From Clostridia bacterium (GTDB lineage Bacteria; Bacillota; Clostridia; Christensenellales; Aristaeellaceae): a stretch of DNA of 64,000 nt. The position numbers were made by a program, and so were the translations under genes. Under the pieces are notes generated by a model. That model was given only the letters and a program-made list of their open reading frames with translations, was not told where the DNA came from and searched no databases. Position 1 is the stretch's first letter. The number at the start of each line of letters is the position of its first letter. Positions 57,215 through 64,000 of this stretch are shown here, in pieces. The stretch covers positions 1 through 64,000 of the forward strand of contig JAFXUZ010000028.1 in the NCBI GenBank assembly GCA_017524725.1, read 5' to 3'.

Positions 57215-59875
57215 ATGGAATTGAAAGGCTTGACTGCGAAACAGGTCGAGGAGAGCCGGAAACAATACGGCGCAAACGTATTGACGCAGATCCCTCCTGA
57301 CCCATTGTGGAAAAAGATCCTGGAGGGCTTCAAGGACCCGATGATCATGATCCTTCTGGTGGCCCTGGCCATCCAGGTGATCCTGTGGATCATGGGCAAG
57401 GCCGAATGGTACGAGCCGGTGTGCGTACTGGTAGCCATCCTGCTGGCTAACGGCGTTGCTTCCGTCTCCGAGCACAGCCAGGAGGGGAAAGCCGGCGCCC
57501 TCAAAGCCGAAGAAGAAGCCAAGGAAATGACCAAGATCCTCCGTGACGGTGAACTGCATGAAATGCACGTCAGCGAAGTCGTCACCGGGGATATGATCTA
57601 CCTCCAGGCAGGCGACAAGATCCCCGCCGACGGGGAGATCGTCGACGGCGAGATCATGGTAGACCAGGCTGCCCTCAACGGCGAGACCGAAGAAGCACGA
57701 AAGAACCCGGATGTAAAGGGCGAGGGCTACCAGGTGAAGGATTTGCTGAATACCCATTACGCCTATCGCGGCACCGTGGTCGTATCCGGCGAAGCCTACA
57801 TGCAGGTGAAAGTCGTCGGCGACAAGACCCTGTTCGGCGAACTGGCCCTGGAAGTCCAGGAAGACACCCGCGAAACGCCCCTGCAGGTCAAACTGGGCAA
57901 GCTGGCAAAGCAGATCTCCATGTTCGGCTACATTGGCGCCATCGCCATTATCATCGGCGTTCTGGCTGTCAATATCCTTACCGGCAAAACTGCCGGTTAT
58001 GATTTTGCCCAGTGGCTGGGGCTGATCATCGAGGCTGTTACCGTAGCCGTTACCATCATCATCTGCGCCGTCCCCGAAGGCCTGCCGATGCTGACAAGCA
58101 TCCTCCTGTCCTTCCAGTCCATCCGCATGATCAAGGACAACGTGCTTGTCCGCAAGATCAACGGCCTTGAGACCGCCGGTTCCCTGTCCCTCCTGTTCAC
58201 CGACAAGACCGGCACCATTACCCAGGGCAAGCTTTCAGTGGTCGAGCTTGCTACCGGCAACCAGCGTATATTCACCAAGCTGAACGAGCTTCCTCCCTCC
58301 ATGCGCCGTGATGTGGTCACCGGCATCGGCCTGAACAACTCCGCCACGGTCTCCGGTAAGGAGATCATCGGCGGCAACTCCACCGACCGGGCCATGATGG
58401 CCTTCCTTTTGGGCGAAGGCGCGGTGGCCGAGATGTCAAAGGACGAGGTGCGGGCGTTCAACCCCTTCAACTCCACCAAGAAGATGTCCGACGTTACCGT
58501 TGAACAGAACGGCAAGTCCGTCGTCTACCTTAAAGGTGCGCCTGAGAGGATCATCGAGCGCTGCGATAAATTCATCGACGAAGAAGGCGACGTCAAGCCT
58601 CTGAACGAAGAGACCCGTTCTTCCCTGATGAACTACATGAACACTCAGGCCGGCAGGTCCATGCGCCTTCTGGGCGTGGCAAAGACCGAAGGTGATCCAG
58701 AAGGGCGCGACCTGACGCTGGTGTGTGTCCTGTCCATCCGCGACAACGTTCGTAAGGAAGTCATTCCCGCCATCAAGGAAGTGCAGGACGCGGGTATCCA
58801 GGTGGTCATGGTCACCGGCGACCGTAAGGAGACCGCCGTGGCCATCGCCAGGGAATCCGGCCTGCTGCGTGATCCTTCCGAAGTGGCCCTGACCAGTGCC
58901 GAAATGGCAGAGATGAGCGACGACGAGCTCAAGCGCAACCTGCCCAAGCTGCGCGTTGTGGCCCGCGCTCTGCCCACCGACAAATCCCGCCTGGTGCGCG
59001 TGGCACAGGAAATGAACCTGGTGGTCGGCATGACCGGCGACGGCGTCAACGATTCTCCCGCACTCAAGAAAGCCGACGTAGGCTTTGCCATGGGTTCAGG
59101 CACCGAGGTGGCTAAGGAAGCCGGCGATATAACCATCCTGGACGACAACTTCACCTCCATCGACAAGGCCATCCTTTATGGCCGCACGATGTTCAAGTCC
59201 ATCCGCAAATTCCTGATCTTCCAGCTGACGGTCAACGTGGCCGCCGTGCTTACCTGTTTCCTGGCGCCGTTCTTCGGTGAAAACGAGATCCTGACCGTGA
59301 TCCAGCTGCTCCTTATCAACCTGGCCATGGATACCCTGGCGGCTATCGCCTTCGGTTCCGAGCCTGCTTTGAAGGAGTATATGAAGGAAAGGCCCATCGC
59401 CCGCGATGCGTCCATCGTTTCCAAGGGTATGCTGGTGCAGATCGTCTGCAGCGCGCTGTATATCACGGCCGCCTGCCTGTGCATCCGTTTCATCCCGGCC
59501 ATGTGGAATCTGATCGGCGCGAACGCGACCGGCTTTACATGGGATATCATCTCTGAGCAGATCGGCCGGTCCAATATGCAGCTGTATCTCAACTCCGCTG
59601 TGTTCGCGACCTTCATGATGGCCATCACCTTCAACGGCTTCAACGCGCGTACCGAGCACCTGAACGTATTTGAGGGCCTTGGCCGCAACAAGAACTTCCT
59701 GATCGTAATGGGCGTCATTTTCCTGGCCCAGTTCGTCTTTGTCTCCATCGGCGGCGACGTGCTTAGCGTCCGTCCCCTGAGCGCCACCACCTGGCTTGTG
59801 TGCTGTGTCATCGCCTTCCTGGTGATCCTTGTCGGCACGCTCGTCAAAACGATGAACGCCAAAAAGGCAGCCTGA
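57215..59875 (+). CDS. calcium-type P-type ATPase (PMCA/SERCA-like)
   Basis: 886 residues, the standard length for bacterial P2 pumps. The helix-4 metal site is ICAVPEGLPM, the phosphorylation site LFTDKTGTITQG, the nucleotide-binding region KGAPERI and the hinge MTGDGVNDSPALKKADVGFAMG. Actuator motif is DQAALNGET, with NGE instead of the more common TGE. About ten membrane segments. It probably exports Ca2+ and possibly Mn2+. Leads a transcript with two TerD genes, fitting a calcium-linked stress response, since TerD proteins bind Ca2+. Start ATG 57215 behind AAGGAAGG. Confidence 0.92.
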   Translation: MELKGLTAKQVEESRKQYGANVLTQIPPDPLWKKILEGFKDPMIMILLVALAIQVILWIMGKAEWYEPVCVLVAILLANGVASVSEHSQEGKAGALKAEEEAKEMTKILRDGELHEMHVSEVVTGDMIYLQAGDKIPADGEIVDGEIMVDQAALNGETEEARKNPDVKGEGYQVKDLLNTHYAYRGTVVVSGEAYMQVKVVGDKTLFGELALEVQEDTRETPLQVKLGKLAKQISMFGYIGAIAIIIGVLAVNILTGKTAGYDFAQWLGLIIEAVTVAVTIIICAVPEGLPMLTSILLSFQSIRMIKDNVLVRKINGLETAGSLSLLFTDKTGTITQGKLSVVELATGNQRIFTKLNELPPSMRRDVVTGIGLNNSATVSGKEIIGGNSTDRAMMAFLLGEGAVAEMSKDEVRAFNPFNSTKKMSDVTVEQNGKSVVYLKGAPERIIERCDKFIDEEGDVKPLNEETRSSLMNYMNTQAGRSMRLLGVAKTEGDPEGRDLTLVCVLSIRDNVRKEVIPAIKEVQDAGIQVVMVTGDRKETAVAIARESGLLRDPSEVALTSAEMAEMSDDELKRNLPKLRVVARALPTDKSRLVRVAQEMNLVVGMTGDGVNDSPALKKADVGFAMGSGTEVAKEAGDITILDDNFTSIDKAILYGRTMFKSIRKFLIFQLTVNVAAVLTCFLAPFFGENEILTVIQLLLINLAMDTLAAIAFGSEPALKEYMKERPIARDASIVSKGMLVQIVCSALYITAACLCIRFIPAMWNLIGANATGFTWDIISEQIGRSNMQLYLNSAVFATFMMAITFNGFNARTEHLNVFEGLGRNKNFLIVMGVIFLAQFVFVSIGGDVLSVRPLSATTWLVCCVIAFLVILVGTLVKTMNAKKAA

Positions 59876-59949
59876 ACTTTAATATCCCGCCGCGCGGGAC
59901 TTTCCCAAGGGGCGGGACGGAATAAGAACAACACACAGGAGGAACAAAC

Positions 59950-60555
59950 ATGGTTAACCTGAAAAAAGGCGAAAAGATCAACCTGACCAAGAGCGACGCC
60001 GGCCTGCGGAAGATCATGGTCGGCCTGGGCTGGGATGAGGCGCAGCCCCAGCAGCACGGCCTGAGGGCCCTGTTTGCCGCCAAGCCCGCGGATATTGACT
60101 GCGACGCGTCCGTCATCCTGTGCGGAGACAACGGCAAACTGATCCCCTCCAAGGAGTCCTGCATCTACTTTGGAAATCTCAGGCATTCCAGCGGCGCCGT
60201 TATCCACCAGGGCGACAACCTGACCGGCGGCGGCGAGGGTGATGACGAGCAGATCATGGTGGACCTGTCGATCATGCCTCCCGAGGTTGCCAAACTCGTT
60301 TTTGTCGTAAATATCTATGACGCCAATGTGCGCAGGCAGCACTTCGGCATGATCAGGAACGCTTTCATCCGCCTGGTGAACACCAAGAACAATACCGAGA
60401 TCTGCCGCTATAACCTTACGGACGACTACAGCGGTTCCACAGGCCTGATCGTAGGCGAACTCTTCCGCAGCGGAAACGAATGGCAGTTCAACGCCATCGG
60501 AAAGGGCGTCGCCGAAGCCAGCCGGCTGCAGAAGCTGGTCGATATGTACAGGTGA
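59950..60555 (+). CDS. TerD-family stress protein, copy 1
   Basis: 201 residues with one TerD domain. Family elements: NLKKGEKINLTKSDAGLRKIMVGLGWDE, DCDASVILCGDNGKL, YFGNLRHSSGAVIHQGDNLTGGGEGDDEQIMVDL and FGMIRNAFIRLVN. The Asp-rich stretch with GDNLTGGGEGDDE is the calcium-binding part of TerD proteins. Members help cells withstand tellurite, phage, colicin and other stress by an unsettled mechanism. It contains an additional Gln/His loop (QPQQHGLRALFAAKP) not present in copy 2. Start ATG 59950 behind CACAGGAGG. Confidence 0.92.
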   Translation: MVNLKKGEKINLTKSDAGLRKIMVGLGWDEAQPQQHGLRALFAAKPADIDCDASVILCGDNGKLIPSKESCIYFGNLRHSSGAVIHQGDNLTGGGEGDDEQIMVDLSIMPPEVAKLVFVVNIYDANVRRQHFGMIRNAFIRLVNTKNNTEICRYNLTDDYSGSTGLIVGELFRSGNEWQFNAIGKGVAEASRLQKLVDMYR

Positions 60556-60590
60556 TCAAATAATAACATATAAGAAAGGAAGTACCCGTT

Positions 60591-61175
60591 ATGGCAGTCA
60601 ACCTTCAAAAAGGACAGAAGATCAGTTTGCAGAAGAGTGTGAAGCTGGCCCTGGTCGGCCTGGGTTGGGACACCAACCGCTACACCGGCACCGCTGATTT
60701 CGACCTGGACGCCAGCGCGTTCCTGCTGGGAGCGAACGGCAAGGTCCGTAAGGATTCTGATTTTATCTTCTACGGCAACCTTCAGAGTGACGACGGTTCA
60801 GTCACGCATACCGGCGACAGCCTGGAAGGCGGCAGCGGCGGGGACGACGAGACCCTGTTTATCGACTTCACAAAGGTGCCCGCGGATGTTCAGAAGATCG
60901 CGATCACCGTGACCATCTATGAGGCTCAGGAACGGGGACAGAACTTCGGCCAGGTGTCCAACGCCTATGTCCGCGTAGCCCGCAGGACCGGCGAGAACGA
61001 CACAGTCGGCATCGAAGAGCTCCGCTATGACCTTGGCGAGGAATTCTCCATCGAAACGGCATTGGTCGTCTGTGAGATCTATCGCAGCGGCGCGGACTGG
61101 AAGTTCAATGCGGTCGGCGCCGGCTACCAGGGCGGCCTGTACGCTCTGTGCAAGGCTTACGGTGTCAATGTCTGA
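60591..61175 (+). CDS. TerD-family stress protein, copy 2
   Basis: 194 residues, closer to the classical TerD/TerE pattern: AVNLQKGQKISLQKSVKLALVGLGWDTN, DFDLDASAFLLGANGKV, FYGNLQSDDGSVTHTGDSLEGGSGGDDETLFIDF, and NAYVRVARR. Calcium-binding acidic loop is intact. Lies 35 bases after copy 1 with its own GAAAGGAAG site at start ATG 60591, and the two have clearly diverged, so they likely work as a pair, as TerD and TerE do. Confidence 0.94.
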   Translation: MAVNLQKGQKISLQKSVKLALVGLGWDTNRYTGTADFDLDASAFLLGANGKVRKDSDFIFYGNLQSDDGSVTHTGDSLEGGSGGDDETLFIDFTKVPADVQKIAITVTIYEAQERGQNFGQVSNAYVRVARRTGENDTVGIEELRYDLGEEFSIETALVVCEIYRSGADWKFNAVGAGYQGGLYALCKAYGVNV

Positions 61176-61194
61176 TCCCTGAAAAAGGGTGATC

Positions 61195-61226
61195 GGCGCG
61201 GGCAGTGTGCAAAACCTGTCCGCGCC
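61195..61226 (+). terminator. hairpin between TerD copy 2 and rhomboid genes
   Basis: 11 bp stem (61195-61205 / 61216-61226) with one wobble, tail GGTTT only. Probably limits read-through rather than ending the transcript. Confidence 0.5.
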
Positions 61227-61245
61227 GGTTTAAAGAGGAAAGAGC

Positions 61246-61842
61246 ATGAAGGGTAACAGAACAAAACTCCGACTGTCCTTCAATTCCCCGGCGATCCTTG
61301 CCTTTACCGCCATCTGTATCGCTGTGCAGCTTTTGGATATGGTTACCGGCGGGCGGAGCAACGGCATTCTGTTCAGCGTATACCGTTCGTCACTGAAGGA
61401 CCCGCTTACCTATATCCGGTGCGTAACGCATGTTTTCGGACATTCGGGCTGGGAGCACCTGGTGAACAACATCATGTATATACTGATCCTGGGTCCGATG
61501 CTTGAAGAAAAGTACGGAACTCAGAACATCATCTTTGTCATGCTGGCGACAGCGCTGGTGATCGGTATCGTCAATCCCATTCTTTTTCCGTCGGTCAGGC
61601 TGCTTGGCGCCAGCGGCATCGTGTTTGCGTTCATCGTGCTTTCCTCCATCACTGTCAGGGAAAACGGCCAGATCCCGGTAACGTTCATCCTGGTGGTGCT
61701 TTTGTACCTTGGACAGCAGATCTACGAGGGTGTTTCGGTCTCGGACAACATTTCTCAGATCGCCCATATCATCGGCGGTGTCGTGGGGGCGATCCTTGGA
61801 TTTGCAATGAACAGCCTGTCGCTGAAGAATAAAAGGAATTAA
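61246..61842 (+). CDS. rhomboid-family intramembrane serine protease
   Basis: 198 residues, six hydrophobic segments. The catalytic Ser motif is LLGASGIVFAF (GxSG), and the partner His lies in ISQIAHIIGGVVGAILGF. The HVFGHSGWEHLVNNI segment is the conserved loop 1/helix 2 region. It should cut single-pass membrane proteins within the bilayer; its target is unknown. Start ATG 61246 behind AGAGGAAAG. It ends 5 bases before the YceG-like gene, placing a protease inside a Ter-type gene set, which I do not know from described Ter operons. Confidence 0.92.
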   Translation: MKGNRTKLRLSFNSPAILAFTAICIAVQLLDMVTGGRSNGILFSVYRSSLKDPLTYIRCVTHVFGHSGWEHLVNNIMYILILGPMLEEKYGTQNIIFVMLATALVIGIVNPILFPSVRLLGASGIVFAFIVLSSITVRENGQIPVTFILVVLLYLGQQIYEGVSVSDNISQIAHIIGGVVGAILGFAMNSLSLKNKRN

Positions 61843-61847
61843 AGATC

Positions 61848-64000
61848 ATGCTGCACAGAGTGAATGCCCGGACCCCGGAGGATTTTTTTGTTCCCGCTGC
61901 TGAAAGAGCGCCTGCCGGCGCCTGTTTTGTCCGTGTGACCGAATGCAGCGACGATATCCTTGACATGATCTGGCGCTGTCATGAGGCGGCGGCGTCCCGG
62001 GGAGTGATCCTTGACGGAGGGCTGAGTAATCCGATCGATCTGCAGCTGAGGTATTATCGGGATGTCCTGGGAGACGCTTTTGAAGCGGACTATGCTTTTG
62101 TGCTTTCCTCTCTGCAGAAGTGGGTGCCGAGGATGCAGGACAGGGTCCGGCAGGACATTGCCGCGGCCATGATGGAAGAGATCGGCATTTTGAAGCGTGC
62201 CGGCAAATCTGACGGGATCATTCGGAATATCTATATCAAATGGATGTGCTGGCTGTATTACAGCTTTGGACGTCTTGTTCCCTTTCTCGGTCAGAATGTT
62301 CTGCCGAAGGTGCTTGTTTTCGGCGGGGATCCCAGCGCTCACGCGCTGATCATGCTGAAGATCATCTGTGCCGTCGGGGCCGATATCCTGATGGTGGACA
62401 ATTCCTCCGGCGGCAAATATGAAAAACTAGATCCCCGGGACGAAATATCCCAGCACCTTACCGTGCCCGGAGGCAGACCGTTCCCTCCTGACCTGACGCT
62501 GAAAAAACTTCGCTCTGAACGGAGCGTACGGCCGGCGGCTCCCGCAATGCCGCGTGTACAACAGCATATACAGCCTCCTCAGCGTCCTAAAGATCCTGCG
62601 TCTCCTATACGGCAGAGTACCGCACAGCCTGCGCATCCCTTTGCGGGACCTGCCGGCACAAACACGCAGCAGCGCCATGTTCAGATCCCTCAGCGGAGCT
62701 CCGCCCCTGACAGGCAGCCTGTGCCCCCGGCGGCGTACAGGCCTGCGGTTTTAAAGCCCGCCGTGCAGCAGAGGATCGATGTAGAGGACCGCTTTCCCCG
62801 TCCCGCACGCAGCGAGTGCTGCAATGCCTGGATGAAGAATGCCTCCCTCGATTCAATCCTGACGAGTCCCGCAAACCGTGGCGAAGACGCGGCGCTGTTT
62901 TACAATTCATTTATCCGCCTGACGGGCGTGACCGACAGGATGACTTACGCCAGCGAACTTCACCAGTTGTACAAGTCACTCCTGACCGCAAAACGCACGG
63001 TATTCGTGATCGACGGTCCGGTCCCGGAACCTGATACCGAAGAGATAGACAGCATCAGGCGCAGGAACTACAAGACGCCGGATGAAATGATCGTTGACCT
63101 GGCCGCTAACCTTCCCTCCTCAGCGCAGGTAGAATTGCAGAAGGAGATGCAGTCGGCCTTTGTACGTGTTTTAAAACGCGCAGCCGGGGAAGAAAAAAAC
63201 CTGAACCGCCTGACTGTCAGGGCCGTTTATCTGCTTTGCTGGATCAGGCGTTATCAGGGCGATATATTCAGGGGCTGGAAAGAGACGGACATCCCCGTCG
63301 TATTCAAAATGGGCGGATGCGGGAGCGATGCGGAAGCCATGTATTTCCGGTATTTGTCCATGCTGCCCACGGATACGGTGATCCTGAGCCCGGATCTGGA
63401 AAAGACCTGTATGCTTGAAGACGAACGCCTTCTGGAGATACGCGGCAGCCAGTCCATGAAGGTGATGCCGTTTCCCAAAAACAGCGGAAATCTGGAGATG
63501 GGCACCGTAGCCGCATTTGCGGAACAGGACCTGACGGAGATGCTTTACAGCGATTCCGGGATCTACCGCGCAAGACAATTCGAACGGGCGGAGATCATCA
63601 CCCTGAAGACCACTTATGATGAGATTTACATCCTGTGGGATCAGGAGCTGAAGTATCGGCCTAATTTCTCGGCCCGGGACGGAACGGTCAGCGTACCGGT
63701 CATCTATGCCAAGGTCTCGGGGGTAAAGAACGGAAAGCTCACGCCATACTGGCAGAAGGTCAGGGAACTGAAGGACGCAGGAGATACCCTCTTTTTCAGC
63801 CGTTTTCCCATCATCAGCCCAACAGAATGCGGGAAATACCAGAACCTGGCGTCCAAAGGCCTGAAAAAAGGAAAGATCCTCCGGGAAGAGATCCGCAAAG
63901 CCCGGGATTATCCCTTTGGGCTTCTGAGAAACGAGATACAGGAGCATATTTTCGATAAGCTCCAGCTGATGCTTGACCGACGGATCATCCGTGGGACATT
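61848..64000 (+). CDS. YceG-like protein of the Ter/Yce stress module, internally duplicated, partial
   Basis: Open from ATG 61848 to the window edge, at least 717 codons, no stop reached. Residues 1-222 form one domain (NARTPEDFFVPAAE, RYYRDVLGDAF, KWMCWLYYSFGRLVPFLG, LPKVLVFGGDPSAHALIMLK). Residues about 224-317 are a Pro/Gln-rich linker (IQPPQRPKDP, PVPPAAYRP). From about 325 a second, similar domain follows (RAVYLLCWIRRYQGDIFRG, IPVVFKMGGCGSDAEAMYFRYLS, TVILSPDLEKTCML). The overall match is to YceG, the uncharacterised partner of TerD proteins in the Bacillus yceCDEFGH operon; that protein is shorter as I recall. Function unknown; soluble. Confidence 0.75.
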   Translation, partial: MLHRVNARTPEDFFVPAAERAPAGACFVRVTECSDDILDMIWRCHEAAASRGVILDGGLSNPIDLQLRYYRDVLGDAFEADYAFVLSSLQKWVPRMQDRVRQDIAAAMMEEIGILKRAGKSDGIIRNIYIKWMCWLYYSFGRLVPFLGQNVLPKVLVFGGDPSAHALIMLKIICAVGADILMVDNSSGGKYEKLDPRDEISQHLTVPGGRPFPPDLTLKKLRSERSVRPAAPAMPRVQQHIQPPQRPKDPASPIRQSTAQPAHPFAGPAGTNTQQRHVQIPQRSSAPDRQPVPPAAYRPAVLKPAVQQRIDVEDRFPRPARSECCNAWMKNASLDSILTSPANRGEDAALFYNSFIRLTGVTDRMTYASELHQLYKSLLTAKRTVFVIDGPVPEPDTEEIDSIRRRNYKTPDEMIVDLAANLPSSAQVELQKEMQSAFVRVLKRAAGEEKNLNRLTVRAVYLLCWIRRYQGDIFRGWKETDIPVVFKMGGCGSDAEAMYFRYLSMLPTDTVILSPDLEKTCMLEDERLLEIRGSQSMKVMPFPKNSGNLEMGTVAAFAEQDLTEMLYSDSGIYRARQFERAEIITLKTTYDEIYILWDQELKYRPNFSARDGTVSVPVIYAKVSGVKNGKLTPYWQKVRELKDAGDTLFFSRFPIISPTECGKYQNLASKGLKKGKILREEIRKARDYPFGLLRNEIQEHIFDKLQLMLDRRIIRGT

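Noticed and set aside
59885..59927. Hairpins between the P-ATPase and first TerD gene
   Set aside because: Several GC-rich pairings are possible without a T-run; not enough to call a terminator.

Overview
The window (about 64 kb, GC-rich, estimated by eye in the high fifties per cent) looks like a chromosome segment of a carbohydrate-using anaerobic member of the Bacillota, class Clostridia. Grounds are Gram-positive style Shine-Dalgarno sites, sigma-A promoters with 17 bp spacers, many secreted proteins with short signal peptides, LacI and MarR regulators, Mgl and Dpp type ABC importers and an MnmM/YtqB-type tRNA methyltransferase. The pectinase-like and alpha-glucan genes suggest a gut or rumen habitat. 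A Christensenellales-like host is only a guess. No tRNA, rRNA, CRISPR array, insertion sequence or prophage was seen.

Layout. 0-6.3 kb: tyrS with its leader, a large GT-C type membrane glycosyltransferase, a membrane-anchored unknown, and a two-gene RNA-modification unit (RsuA/RluB pseudouridine synthase, MnmM-like methyltransferase). 6.3-13.6 kb: an SGNH hydrolase; a MarR-controlled heterodimeric ABC exporter; an ECF sigma factor with a tiny overlapping partner; a VanZ protein with a VOC-like tail. 13.6-20.7 kb: a complete Dpp/Opp importer (SBP, two permeases, two ATPases) ending in a PreA-like flavoprotein. 20.8-27 kb: secreted SH3 and unknown proteins, an AT-richer patch with a flavodoxin-fold oxidoreductase, and a cytidylate-kinase-like/MATE pair. 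27-33.3 kb: a cytosolic GH28 enzyme followed by a galactose/ribose-type (Mgl/Rbs) importer and a small membrane protein. 33.6-36.5 kb: two unusual fusions, STAS plus APH-type kinase and GT2 glycosyltransferase plus MarR-like winged helix. 36.6-40.7 kb: an NrtR-headed NAD salvage operon (nrtR, nicotinamidase, nadE, nadD-like, pncB). 40.7-44.3 kb: a secreted SH3 protein and a SUV3-like RNA helicase with a zinc-ribbon tail. 44.6-56.8 kb: a LacI-controlled sugar locus with SBP, two permeases, two GH65 phosphorylases, LacI, and secreted binding and beta-helix glycosidase proteins. 57.2-64 kb: a calcium-type P-ATPase, two TerD proteins, a rhomboid protease and a YceG-like protein that runs off the window.

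How they work together. The 44.6-56.8 kb locus reads as one regulon. Three near-identical palindromes of the type GTTTA(G/A)CGTTAAAC lie just downstream of three strong promoters and the only LacI gene sits between them. Secreted enzymes would cut an alpha-linked glucan, the importer would take up oligosaccharides and the phosphorylases would split them in the cytosol; the importer ATPase is not encoded here. The NAD genes are likely repressed by NrtR through a 15 bp palindrome overlapping the start of transcription. All three SBP-first importer operons carry a strong hairpin right after the SBP gene, which would make the binding protein the most abundant product. The last block resembles the Bacillus yceCDEFGH/Ter stress module but with a rhomboid protease and an internally duplicated YceG, and is the strongest candidate for a little-described system.
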